Source: Desulfosarcina sp. (GTDB lineage Bacteria; Desulfobacterota; Desulfobacteria; Desulfobacterales; Desulfosarcinaceae). From it: a stretch of 33,372 nt of DNA. The translations under genes were made by a program, and so were the position numbers. Position 1 is the first letter of the stretch. Each line of letters opens with the position of its first letter. Of this stretch, positions 23,844 to 31,894 are shown piece after piece. The stretch is from contig JABZFO010000039.1 in assembly GCA_014237405.1 (NCBI GenBank), forward strand, positions 1 to 33,372, in the 5' to 3' direction. The notes under the pieces are model-generated. The model was not told the origin of the DNA. It saw only the letters and a program-made list of their open reading frames with translations, and searched no databases.

Positions 23844-26309
23844 TTACATCAGAAAAAAGGGGTCCACGTCAACGGTGACCTTGATGTTCCGACCGGTCGG
23901 CATGGCACGCTGACCGAAGATCAGTTCATGGACGAACCGGTGAAGCATAGTGGTGTCCGGGCTTTTGACCAGGATCTGCCAGCGGTATCGGTTGGCAATG
24001 CGGGGCAGCGGCGCTTCGATGGGGCCCATCACTTGAACCTGTCCGTGAAACGGCCCGTCCGCAGCCAGCATTTCCCGGCAATTCTCCCCCAATGTCCTGG
24101 CGTGTCCGGCGGTATGCTGTGAGTCTTTACCGGATATGCGAAGCACAATCATGCGGGTAAAAGGGGGATAGCCCAGGGCCTTTCGAAAGCCAATCTCCCG
24201 ATTGAAAAACACCTTGAAATCCTGGTCTTTCGCCGAGAGGATGCTGAAATGTTCCGGGTTGAACGTCTGGAGAATCACCTTGCCGGGCTGATCCCCGCGC
24301 CCCGCCCGCCCGGCCACCTGGGCCAACAGTTGAAAGGTCCGCTCCCCGGCACGAAAGTCAGGAAAATTCAAGGTCAGGTCGGCACAGATCACCCCCACCA
24401 GGGTAATGCCGGGGAAATCATGCCCCTTGGCCACCATCTGGGTGCCCACCAGAATGTCGATTCGACGGTGCTTCAGATCTTTCAGGAGAGAGACAATGGA
24501 ACCGCGGCGGGTCATGGTGTCCCGGTCCATGCGAGCCACCCGGGCCCCGGGAAACAACTGGCCCATGGCCTCCTGGATTTTTTCGGTTCCCACGCCCAGC
24601 AGCCTGATTTTGTCGGAACCGCAGGATGGGCAGGTGGATGCGGCGGCTTTGGAAAACCCGCAGTAGTGACAGCGAAAGGCATTGGACCGCTTGTGCAGGG
24701 TCAGGGAGATATCGCAGTTTTTGCATCGAATGGCCTGACCGCAGTGGGCGCAGATGGGAAAGGCAGAAAATCCCCGCCGGTTGAGGAAGACAATAGCCTG
24801 GTTCCCATCGTCCAGGGTTCTTTGGATTTCCTGTTGAAGCTGCGGGGTGATGTAACGGCGGATGCCCCGGTCATCGCGGCTCTGTGAAAGATCCACGGTC
24901 TGGATAGCCGGCAGCGGTTGGCGGTTGACCCGCCGGGTGAGACCGGCGGTTTCATATTTTCCGACGGTGACATTGTACCAGGACTGGATCGACGGTGTGG
25001 CCGATCCCAAAATGGCCAGGGCGTTGTGGTGGCGGGCCCGCACCACTGCCAGGTCCCTGGCGTTGTAGGCAAGTCCCCCCTCCTGCTTGTATGAGGCGTC
25101 GTGCTCTTCGTCCACGATGACCAGGCCCGGGTCGCCAAAGGGGGCGAAGATGCATGACCGGGCACCGATGGCAATGGCCGCCTCCCCGTTGGCGATACGG
25201 ATCCACTGGTCGTAACGTTCACCCCGGGACAGGCCGCTGTGGAGCACGGCCACTGTTTCCCCGAACCGCGCGCGGAACCGGCGTTCGGTCTGGGAGATGA
25301 GGGCGATTTCCGGCACCAGCACCAGCACACGAAGCCCCTTGTTCAGGGCGGCCTGCGTCAGCCGCAGGTAGACTTCGGTTTTTCCGCTGCCGGTGACACC
25401 GGCAAGCAGAACGGTTTTGAATCCTTGCCCCAGCAGCGGCTCCATGGCGTTTACCGCCTCGGTCTGTTCGTCGGTGAGCGGGGGCGGGGTGTCCGGTTCG
25501 ATGGGGTCGCCGAACGGGTCCCGGTAAACCGTTTTCTCATAGATACAGACCTGGCCGGCCTTCTCCATGGCCCGAACCAGTGTCGGGGTGGTGGGGATGC
25601 GTGTTTTAAGTGCCGAGATACTCAGATCACCTTCGGTTCCCAGAATTTTCCGGATGGCTTGGCGCTGCGGGGAGAGTCGACCGGAAACAGGTGCGGTTCC
25701 CGACACGGTCACCCACCGGACGGTTTTCGGCCGGATCTGCCGGGCCTTGATCTGCCGATCCACATAGATCCACCCCCGTTGGCGCATCTGGTGGATCAAT
25801 GCCCATGAGACGGGTTGGCCTATCGCTTTTTGTAATTGCTTGATGCCAGCCGGCTGTTTTGCCAATGCCGACAGGATGATTCCTTCCAGAGGCGAGAGGG
25901 GCGATGACTGCATGGCCTGCATGCCGGCGTCGCTGATGGTCAGGATGGCGATGTCGTATAGATTCAGTCCAGCCGGCAGGGCGGTGTTGATCACCTGCCC
26001 CAACGGATGAATGTAGTAAGCGGCGATCCATTTGAAAAACGGGATCATTGTCGCAGGAAAAAGGGGCTTGTCGTCGAGCACATCCAGGATATGCTTGATT
26101 TTCCGCAGATCCGTCTCCCGGGCCGGGCCGATCAGATACCCGGTGACCGTGCGTCTGCCAAAGGGCACCAGCACCCGTTTCCCCGGGCATGACTGATGGC
26201 TGAAATGGCTCGGAATGCTGTAGCTGAACGTGTCATGGACCGGCAGGGCAACAGCCACCTCAACGATTTGCCGGTGTTTCGGTATTTGAATTTCCTTGAC
26301 AGTGGTCAC
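23844..26309 (-). CDS. priA: primosomal replication protein N' (PriA helicase)
   Basis: 821 residues. PriA restarts collapsed replication forks by binding branched DNA and loading the replisome. The N-terminal DNA-binding domain (VEVAVALPVHDTFSYSIP, GKRVLVPFG) is followed by the superfamily 2 helicase core: Walker A GVTGSGKTE (304-312), DEEH (400-403), GSATPS (motif III) and the late motif QVAGRAGRGDQPG. A double zinc site inserted in the helicase uses cysteines 520, 523, 529, 532, 547, 550, 560 and 563. Length and motif spacing are normal. It is the first gene of a minus-strand run with the DUF1573, HAD and pseudokinase genes, though 98 bases separate it from the next. Confidence 0.96.
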   Translation of the reverse strand: MTTVKEIQIPKHRQIVEVAVALPVHDTFSYSIPSHFSHQSCPGKRVLVPFGRRTVTGYLIGPARETDLRKIKHILDVLDDKPLFPATMIPFFKWIAAYYIHPLGQVINTALPAGLNLYDIAILTISDAGMQAMQSSPLSPLEGIILSALAKQPAGIKQLQKAIGQPVSWALIHQMRQRGWIYVDRQIKARQIRPKTVRWVTVSGTAPVSGRLSPQRQAIRKILGTEGDLSISALKTRIPTTPTLVRAMEKAGQVCIYEKTVYRDPFGDPIEPDTPPPLTDEQTEAVNAMEPLLGQGFKTVLLAGVTGSGKTEVYLRLTQAALNKGLRVLVLVPEIALISQTERRFRARFGETVAVLHSGLSRGERYDQWIRIANGEAAIAIGARSCIFAPFGDPGLVIVDEEHDASYKQEGGLAYNARDLAVVRARHHNALAILGSATPSIQSWYNVTVGKYETAGLTRRVNRQPLPAIQTVDLSQSRDDRGIRRYITPQLQQEIQRTLDDGNQAIVFLNRRGFSAFPICAHCGQAIRCKNCDISLTLHKRSNAFRCHYCGFSKAAASTCPSCGSDKIRLLGVGTEKIQEAMGQLFPGARVARMDRDTMTRRGSIVSLLKDLKHRRIDILVGTQMVAKGHDFPGITLVGVICADLTLNFPDFRAGERTFQLLAQVAGRAGRGDQPGKVILQTFNPEHFSILSAKDQDFKVFFNREIGFRKALGYPPFTRMIVLRISGKDSQHTAGHARTLGENCREMLAADGPFHGQVQVMGPIEAPLPRIANRYRWQILVKSPDTTMLHRFVHELIFGQRAMPTGRNIKVTVDVDPFFLM

Positions 26310-26444
26310 GGCATCTTTTAGTTTGATTTCATGGTGTTGCGAACGATTGGCAAGCGGCTTGTTTTCTTGTCGGCGACATTATAGCCTCATGACGCCGTAG
26401 TTTCAATCACAACGTGCATTGCAAGCGTTTCCAATACCTGCTAA

Positions 26445-26501
26445 TCATATTGGATCGTCGGCGATGTGGCCGTGGACCATGATGTCGTTCGGCTTTTTCA
26501 T
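26445..26501 (-). CDS. 18-codon micro-ORF with strong ribosome-binding site
   Basis: TAAAGGAGACC-ATG is an excellent initiation site, reading MKKPNDIMVHGHIADDPI and then TGA. No homologue is recognised. It may be a microprotein, a leader peptide or the surviving start of a lost gene. The rest of the 26310-26639 spacer shows nothing else. Confidence 0.3.
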   Translation of the reverse strand: MKKPNDIMVHGHIADDPI

Positions 26502-26654
26502 GGTCTCCTTTAAAGAAAATACATGACGCGGCCGATAAGAATAATTGATGGATTACCCGTCTTCTGCCTTGGGCGGATAATTGCGGCTGTCGTTTGTTTT
26601 ATGGTGCTCCCACCTAACCGGGTGCACTCGTACACCAACAAAGGAGAACACAAT

Positions 26655-26954
26655 ATGAACGGGATCCTGAAACGTGTGATCGTCCTGCTGACCGCGCTTG
26701 CCCTGGTTGCGGTTCCCTGCATGACCTGCTTTGCCCAGGAACTTGAACAGGATGACGATGTCATTGCCGGGAAAATGGCCGGCGATGCCCTGATTGTCCG
26801 GCCGCTGGGAATTTGTGCCACGGTGATCGGTGGAGCGATTTTTATCGTATCCCTGCCTTTTTCCGCCCTGGGCGGAAACACCAAGCCCGCCTACGATTAC
26901 CTGCTGGCGGATCCTTTCAAATTCACCTTCAACCGACCGCTGGGTGATTTCTGA
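26655..26954 (+). CDS. small exported or membrane protein of unknown function
   Basis: 99 residues from ATG 26655 with AAAGGAG 8 bases upstream. MNGILKRVIVLLTALALVAV followed by PCMTCFAQE is a signal peptide. The mature part has an acidic start (ELEQDDDVIAGKMAGDALIV), one hydrophobic segment (GICATVIGGAIFIVSLPFSA) and an aromatic tail (KPAYDYLLADPFKFTFNRPL). I do not recognise the family with certainty; similar small envelope proteins occur in Desulfobacterota. It is monocistronic, since a textbook terminator follows 33 bases after the stop. Confidence 0.75.
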   Translation: MNGILKRVIVLLTALALVAVPCMTCFAQELEQDDDVIAGKMAGDALIVRPLGICATVIGGAIFIVSLPFSALGGNTKPAYDYLLADPFKFTFNRPLGDF

Positions 26955-26987
26955 CCATCCATTTATTTTTTCCGTGGCCCTTAGCTG

Positions 26988-27018
26988 AAGCGCCCGACTA
27001 CCAACCGGGCGCTTTTTT
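26988..27018 (+). terminator. intrinsic terminator
   Basis: AAGCGCCCG and CGGGCGCTT form a 9-bp stem with a 9-base loop, running directly into TTTTTT at 27013-27018. Confidence 0.92.
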
Positions 27019-27078
27019 ATATCTGAATCGATCAAACACGCTGGATTCATCCGATCACGGAACAGCACCATCTCAACC

Positions 27079-28314
27079 ATGAACACCTCTTTTTTGACTA
27101 CACTGCGGGTATTCGTCCCTTTTGCCGCCGGCTATTTCCTCTCTTACCTGTACCGGGTGGTCAACGCGGTCATCGCCCCGGACCTGGTGGGCGATCTGGG
27201 TATCGGCCCGTCCGCACTGGGCCTGCTGACATCTACGTATTTTATTTCCTTTGCATCCTCACAATTGCCGCTGGGGGTGCTGCTGGACCGCTTCGGTCCC
27301 CGGCGAATGGAGGCCTTCTTGCTGCTTTTCGCCGGACTGGGTGCCTATCTTTTTTCCCGGTCCGGTACATTGGCCGGCCTGGTGGTGGCCAGGGCTTTTA
27401 TCGGCTTTGGCGTGTCGGCATGTCTCATGGCGGCCTTTAAAGCCTATACCCTGTGGTTTCCCAGAGAGAAATGGCCCCTGGTGAACGGCTTCCAGATGGC
27501 TGCCGGTGGCCTCGGCGCCCTGGCGGCGACAGCGCCGGTGGAGGCGGCACTGCATGTTACCGATTGGCGCGGTGTCTTCATGGTGCTGGCCGTACTTACC
27601 CTGCTGGTGGCCGTGGCCGTATACACCGTAGTTCCGGAGAAACCGTCCAGTGGTGCGGCAGAAAGCCTCAAGGATCAGTTGCAGGGCGTCAAAACGGTGT
27701 TTACCAGCCTGGAGTTCTGGCGGGCCGCCCCGCTCACCACCCTGTCCCAGGCGTCCTTTCTTTCCATTCAGGGGCTCTGGGCCGGGCCCTGGCTCAAGGA
27801 TGTGGCGGGACTGGAACGCATGGCCGTGGCCAATGTTCTCCTTTGGGTGGCCGTGGCCATGATCGGGGGATTCATCCTGCTGGGATCCCTGGCCGGACGG
27901 CTGAGTCGTTTCGGCATCAGTGTGCTGACGACGTCCGTGACGGGCATGTGCCTGTTCATGGGGGTTCAACTCTTGATGATGGTCGGATCGGTCGAGTGGG
28001 TGCTGCCCATGTGGCTGCTGTTCGGCTTTTTCGGCACCTCGGGCATCATCGCCTATGCCGCCCTGTCCCAGCGGTTTCCGGTGCAGCTGTCCGGACGCGT
28101 CACCACTGCCGTTAACCTGCTGGTGTTCGTGGCTGCATTCGTGGGGCAGTGGGCTATCGGCGCCATCATCGGTATCTGGCCCGTCGGTGCCGACGGCAAC
28201 TATGCCCTGGAAGGCTATCGGACGGGGTTTGCCGTCATGGTCGGCCTGCAGACCATTACCCTCGTCTGGTTTTTCATTGCCAGTCGAATCATAAAGTGCC
28301 GGGGAAACGGTTAA
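27079..28314 (+). CDS. major facilitator superfamily transporter
   Basis: 411 residues with twelve hydrophobic segments in two halves. The MFS signature between helices 2 and 3 is GVLLDRFGPRRMEAF. Further features are R-A-x-I-G-F-G-V-S-A in helix 4 and PLVNGFQMAAGGLGALAAT in helix 5. The fold is an inner-membrane secondary transporter. The polar residues do not allow a substrate assignment; the general look resembles organic-anion or sugar-phosphate type permeases (a R-V-V-N-A-V-I-A-P pattern in helix 1). Start ATG 27079 has no strong ribosome-binding site. Tandem repeats begin three bases after its stop. Confidence 0.9.
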   Translation: MNTSFLTTLRVFVPFAAGYFLSYLYRVVNAVIAPDLVGDLGIGPSALGLLTSTYFISFASSQLPLGVLLDRFGPRRMEAFLLLFAGLGAYLFSRSGTLAGLVVARAFIGFGVSACLMAAFKAYTLWFPREKWPLVNGFQMAAGGLGALAATAPVEAALHVTDWRGVFMVLAVLTLLVAVAVYTVVPEKPSSGAAESLKDQLQGVKTVFTSLEFWRAAPLTTLSQASFLSIQGLWAGPWLKDVAGLERMAVANVLLWVAVAMIGGFILLGSLAGRLSRFGISVLTTSVTGMCLFMGVQLLMMVGSVEWVLPMWLLFGFFGTSGIIAYAALSQRFPVQLSGRVTTAVNLLVFVAAFVGQWAIGAIIGIWPVGADGNYALEGYRTGFAVMVGLQTITLVWFFIASRIIKCRGNG

Positions 28315-28316
28315 GA

Positions 28317-28371
28317 ATTGGGGAATTGGGGGATTGGGGGATTGGGGGATTGGGGGATTGAGGGATTGAAG
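28317..28371 (+). repeat. 8-bp tandem repeat (GGGGGATT)n
   Basis: Six to seven copies of an octamer close to GGGGGATT, slightly degenerate at both ends, directly after the MFS stop codon. Such runs are prone to slippage and copy-number change. Confidence 0.9.
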
Positions 28372-28403
28372 GAATACTGTCAATTTTAACAAAGACCATT
28401 TTT

Positions 28404-28523
28404 GAACATCCAACATCGAACGTTGAACATCGAATGATGAACTCGCTTCGCTCAGCCGGTTTTTAAAAATAGGCAGAATACCTTATTCAAAATTCGACGT
28501 TGGATGTTGGACGTTCGATGTTC
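28404..28523 (-). repeat. palindromic repeat, family C full copy
   Basis: GAACATCCAACATCGAACGT at the left pairs with iterated GACGTTGGATGTTGGACGTT and CGATGTTC at the right. The core holds GAACTCGCTTCGCTCAGCCG and AGGCAGAATACCTTATTCAA. It is the inverted counterpart of 2837-2935. Confidence 0.85.
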
Positions 28524-28624
28524 ATCGCTTTTGTAGGTCAGAGATGATGGATTTTTCAGGGAACTCGATTTGCTCGCACCCTGACCTACGCTCAATTCCG
28601 GTTTATCCGGGTCACGGAGGTTCA

Positions 28625-29197
28625 ATGAAAATCTATACCGGCACGGGGGATCGGGGCAAAACCAGCCTGTTCAGCGGAGAACGGGTCTCCAAAAGCAGCC
28701 CCCGCATCGAAGCCTATGGCGATCTGGACGAACTCAATGCCGTGATCGGAGCGGTCACGGCGGCGATTGATGAGAATCAACAATTGTTGAAAGATGAAAT
28801 TCAGACCATTCAGACCATGCTGCTGGATGCCGGCGCCTGGCTGGCAACGACTCCCGGTGCCGCCGCTACCCGTTTTTTAAACCCATTTACGACTCAACCC
28901 GCTGAAGCGCTGGAAGCGGCCATCGACCGGATGAACGAATCCTTGCCGGAACTGAAGCATTTTGTCCTGCCCGGCGGGCACCTGTCCGCATCACTGGCCC
29001 ATATGGCCCGCACCGTGTGCCGGCGAACGGAGCGGCGCGTCATCGAACTCGTTGGGCATGAAGCCGGCGAATCGGGCTCCACTGACACCCTGAAGCATAT
29101 CCTGGTGTTCCTCAACCGGCTCTCCGATTACCTGTTTGTTTTGGCCCGTTACTGCAACCACCTGCAGGGGCTGGGAGATGTATTGTGGAAGAAGTAG
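28625..29197 (+). CDS. cob(I)alamin adenosyltransferase, PduO type
   Basis: 190 residues from ATG 28625 (GGAGG 5 bases upstream). PduO/MMAB-type enzymes transfer the adenosyl group of ATP to cob(I)alamin to make coenzyme B12. Signatures: MKIYTGTGDRGKTSLFSGER (ATP-binding loop), RIEAYGDLDELNAVIG, the helix-4 signature FVLPGGHLSASLAHMARTVC with RRTERRV, and LNRLSDYLFVLARYCN near the C-terminus. It is complete and cytoplasmic. It is not in a B12 operon here and no cobalamin riboswitch is visible upstream; a family C repeat precedes it. Confidence 0.95.
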   Translation: MKIYTGTGDRGKTSLFSGERVSKSSPRIEAYGDLDELNAVIGAVTAAIDENQQLLKDEIQTIQTMLLDAGAWLATTPGAAATRFLNPFTTQPAEALEAAIDRMNESLPELKHFVLPGGHLSASLAHMARTVCRRTERRVIELVGHEAGESGSTDTLKHILVFLNRLSDYLFVLARYCNHLQGLGDVLWKK

Positions 29198-29234
29198 GTG
29201 AGGCACGCCTGCAGCCCTTACACCGGCTGAAAGA

Positions 29235-29309
29235 TCATCCGTTTTTCGCTGTTGTTATAGCCTTTTCTTCGACACCGTTTTTCACGACAAAGACATCGAC
29301 GTCGCACAT
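29235..29309 (-). pseudogene. CooT-like (nickel-binding) N-terminal remnant
   Basis: AAGGAGAAGTGAC-ATG opens a 24-codon frame, MCDVDVFVVKNGVEEKAITT and four more residues, then TGA. An MC-x(2)-x-V/A-Y/F-x(2)-x-D/N-G-x-E-E start is characteristic of CooT-family proteins, short nickel-binding polypeptides of about 60-70 residues. The rest of the family is absent, because the frame runs into the 3' end of the PduO gene. I read it as a truncated copy. The surrounding 29198-29522 spacer holds nothing else that I recognise. Confidence 0.4.
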
Positions 29310-29522
29310 GTCACTTCTCCTTAATAACGAAAGTGTGTTATGGTTTTTTCCGTCAGGCTCCAGGTCCCGACCGATCAGTATTGTGGACAATTCGGTCGCC
29401 AAATGCAATACCCGTGTCCGTTTTCATTCGGCTGCGAAAATCGGGTTGATTGTGACCGTACAATTGCTATGTTGGATCAGTTAAGATAATGCATCCATCC
29501 GGAAAACAAAGGTTGGAATTCG

Positions 29523-29999
29523 ATGGTCAAACAGGCAACCAAAGAAGCATTTGTCCTCATCCTCGCCGCCGTTGCAATGGCCCTTGCCGTCTATGCGGTC
29601 AGGCCCGATAAGATCGGGCTTATCCCTGCAGCGGATAACGAAGGAGCCGTACAGCAATCACCAAGCAATAGCGGCTTCTCTGAAATTTCCATAGGGGACG
29701 CGGTGCGTCTTTACGAAGAAAAAAGTGCGATTTTTGCCGACTCTCGACATACCGTCGATTACGAAGCGGGACACATCAAGGGGGCCGTTCACCTGTATAT
29801 GGCGGATCGGGAGATATGGCTGTCCGATTTCCTGACCGCTACTGACCCTGCGACCGTGATCGTTACCTATTGCGACGGTGAAGACTGCCATCTGGCCCCG
29901 GAACTCGCTGAACTGCTGTTTTTCAACGGATTCGAGAATGTCTATTACCTGACAAACGGCTGGACCCGATGGCGGGATGGCGGCTTTGCGGTGGAATAA
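29523..29999 (+). CDS. membrane-anchored rhodanese-like protein
   Basis: 158 residues. One N-terminal transmembrane anchor (AFVLILAAVAMALAVYAV) is followed by a periplasmic rhodanese domain. It has the DSRHTVDYEAGHIKGAVHLY substrate-site segment, active-site cysteines in TYCDGEDCHLAPELA and the closing LTNGWTRWRDGGF. Rhodaneses carry sulfane sulfur as a persulfide on the active cysteine. The double-cysteine loop CDGEDC is typical of a subgroup found in sulfate reducers, often beside DoxX/MauE-type membrane proteins; none is adjacent here. AAAGG precedes the ATG. Monocistronic by spacing. Confidence 0.9.
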   Translation: MVKQATKEAFVLILAAVAMALAVYAVRPDKIGLIPAADNEGAVQQSPSNSGFSEISIGDAVRLYEEKSAIFADSRHTVDYEAGHIKGAVHLYMADREIWLSDFLTATDPATVIVTYCDGEDCHLAPELAELLFFNGFENVYYLTNGWTRWRDGGFAVE

Positions 30000-30082
30000 A
30001 TAGAAGATTCATGCAGTGAAAAGAATCCTGCCTTGAAAGAGGGAGGCGTGTGTTTTATTGATGAACCAAGGTAGTGACAACG

Positions 30083-30135
30083 TCCCCTCGCCCCCCTAAT
30101 TGTATCGAATGGGGGGAGAGGGACAGGGTGAGGGG
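30083..30135. repeat. family D inverted repeat, copy 2
   Basis: CCCCTCGCCCCCCTAATTG and GGGGGGAGAGGGACAGGGTG with AGGGG form one hairpin between the converging rhodanese and isomerase genes. It could serve as a bidirectional terminator. Confidence 0.8.
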
Positions 30136-30179
30136 TATTTGTTATGGCTTGGCCGGCGCATGCAACTTTTTAAATTCTT

Positions 30180-31271
30180 TCAGAAAGTTCGAATAGTTGC
30201 GAAGGACGGCCTGAGCTTTCTTTTGTCAATTTCACCAAGATGCTGTGTGCCGATCAGAAACATGGTGCGAATCAATTCCTTTTTAAGGCTTTCAATCTTG
30301 TCGGCAACAGCTTGTACCGAAATCGTTGCCGGTCTTAAAAAAGGAAGTGCCATACCGATCAGGCATGCTCCCAATGCAATGGCCTTGACGCTCTCGATCC
30401 CATTTCTGATACCTCCAGATGCTATGATGGGAATATCGACCGCATGGGCACATTCAACCAATGATTCTGCTGTGGGGAGTCCCCATTCGAGAAAGCGTTC
30501 GGCAGCAGCGCTGCCTCTGAAATGTTCCACTTTCGCCCACGACGTTCCTCCCGCCCCCCCGATATCAATCCCTTCAATACCTGAACTTTCCAGTGCTCTA
30601 ACAGCATCCGCGGTTAAACCACTCCCTGTTTCTTTGACAATGACAGGCAAGTTGATATTGGCGGATATTTCTTTTATTTTTAGTAGAATACCCGTCCAGT
30701 CAGTGTTCCCTTCTGGTTGGCACAGCTCTTGAGTTGCATTCAAGTGGATGGCCAGGGCATCCGCTTCAACAGCTTCGACAATCCGCTTGATTTCAGAAAC
30801 ACTGAATTCTTTCAATTGTGACGCGCCGATGTTTCCCATTAAAAAAATGTCAGGAGCAAAATTCCTGACCTGGTAAGTGTACTCAAACTCGGGTGTCAGC
30901 AGCATCGCTCGCTGGGAGCCGAGCCCCATTCCGATGCCGCATTGCTGGGCGGCAATGGCCAGGTTTTTGTTAATTTTATAAGATTCCGGTTCACCGCCAG
31001 TCATGGCTTCGATCAAGAAAGGCGCGGAAAACTTTTTGTTGCAGAATGTGCAGGAGGTATCGATTTGAAAAAGGTCAATTTCAGGAAGCGGTGCATGCTT
31101 CAGTTCATACATCTCGAAGCCGTTGCTCTTGGTAAACTGTACATCTTGTTCGAGACAAATCTTGATATGATTGCTTTTTCGGAGAGACGTCTGCAATTCC
31201 TCCTCAGACCTATTTGAAAAGATCCTGCTTCCTGCAGAAACGACGTGGTCTCTGTCATCCTTATCTTTCAT
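30180..31271 (-). CDS. fni: isopentenyl-diphosphate delta-isomerase, type 2 (FMN)
   Basis: 363 residues from ATG 31271 (GGAGGG 7 bases upstream). A type 2 IDI interconverts isopentenyl and dimethylallyl diphosphate with reduced FMN. Landmarks: SNHIKICLEQDVQF (variant of RKDEHI), FLIEAMTGG, GMGLGSQRAML, NIGASQL, HLNATQELCQPEGNTDW (the N and the Mg-binding Q-x-E segment), VIVKETGSGL, GIDIGGAGGTSWAKVE and ASGGIRNGIESVKAIALGA (FMN phosphate site). The canonical HLNPxQE motif reads HLNATQE, so it is a slightly unusual member. The lysine/histidine pattern excludes lactate oxidase relatives. Monocistronic. Confidence 0.92.
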   Translation of the reverse strand: MKDKDDRDHVVSAGSRIFSNRSEEELQTSLRKSNHIKICLEQDVQFTKSNGFEMYELKHAPLPEIDLFQIDTSCTFCNKKFSAPFLIEAMTGGEPESYKINKNLAIAAQQCGIGMGLGSQRAMLLTPEFEYTYQVRNFAPDIFLMGNIGASQLKEFSVSEIKRIVEAVEADALAIHLNATQELCQPEGNTDWTGILLKIKEISANINLPVIVKETGSGLTADAVRALESSGIEGIDIGGAGGTSWAKVEHFRGSAAAERFLEWGLPTAESLVECAHAVDIPIIASGGIRNGIESVKAIALGACLIGMALPFLRPATISVQAVADKIESLKKELIRTMFLIGTQHLGEIDKRKLRPSFATIRTF

Positions 31272-31406
31272 GTTTTGCCCTCCAAGCAAGCGAATCTGCC
31301 GTTTTGGGGTTTTTTGTCCAAAACCGCGAAATTTCCGACGTGTGCTTCGCAAAAATATGATTCGAAGCGTTTATACTCAATAACCACGCGTTTTAAAAAG
31401 ACATTC

Positions 31407-31772
31407 TCAGGGTTTAATCGGCTTTGCCCGCTCGTCATCCATGCCCATGGGCGGTGTGCCGAAAATGATGAATTCGAGGGGGGCGTCGGTGCCGGACGAC
31501 AGTGCGTGGGGCATGCCGGCGGGAATCGTCACCACGGCGCCGGGCTTCAGGGCATAGTCGTCCTTGTCCATGGTAATGGTGCCGTTTCCGGAAAGCACGT
31601 AGTAGACCTCGTCGTAACCTTTGTGAAGATGCGCATCACCCTGGGTGACACTGACCACGTGAACGTTGGCGACGCCCCCTTCACCGCCGGTGACGATGCG
31701 CTGGACGTTTCCATAGGGGCAGGGGGTTTCATCGGTTTCCGATCGGTAGCGAACCACGGGTGTTCTAATCAT
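31407..31772 (-). CDS. cupin-domain protein
   Basis: 121 residues forming a single small beta-barrel. Cupin motif 1 is GDAHLHKGYDEVYYVLSGNG (two His, Glu and the final Gly) and motif 2 is PGAVVTIPAGMPHAL, so a metal site is probably present. AAGGA precedes the ATG. Members range from dioxygenases and isomerases to sugar or metal-binding proteins, and no function can be assigned. It shows no partner gene; the next gene upstream on the same strand is a VTT membrane protein, 122 bases away across a family D repeat. Confidence 0.88.
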   Translation of the reverse strand: MIRTPVVRYRSETDETPCPYGNVQRIVTGGEGGVANVHVVSVTQGDAHLHKGYDEVYYVLSGNGTITMDKDDYALKPGAVVTIPAGMPHALSSGTDAPLEFIIFGTPPMGMDDERAKPIKP

Positions 31773-31813
31773 TTAAATTATCCTTCTTTGATTTGGAATT
31801 GAACCGTTTGTCA

Positions 31814-31863
31814 CCCCTCACCCCGGCCCTCTCCCATTGAGGGGAGAGGGACAGGGTGAGGGG
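31814..31863. repeat. family D inverted repeat, copy 3
   Basis: CCCCTCACCCCGGCCCTCTC with CCATTG as loop and GAGGGGAGAGGGACAGGGTG plus AGGGG. It is a compact hairpin between the cupin and VTT genes. Confidence 0.85.
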
Positions 31864-31894
31864 TATCTTTTCAAGGGCAAAACGAAGGCCGGCC

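Noticed and set aside
27259..28416. Minus-strand open frame of 385 codons opposite the MFS gene
   Set aside because: Shadow of the transporter in high-GC DNA; its start lies in tandem repeats and it has no domain.
28540..28624. Cobalamin riboswitch upstream of the PduO gene
   Set aside because: No B12-box-like sequence. The region is the end of a dispersed palindrome plus a short spacer.
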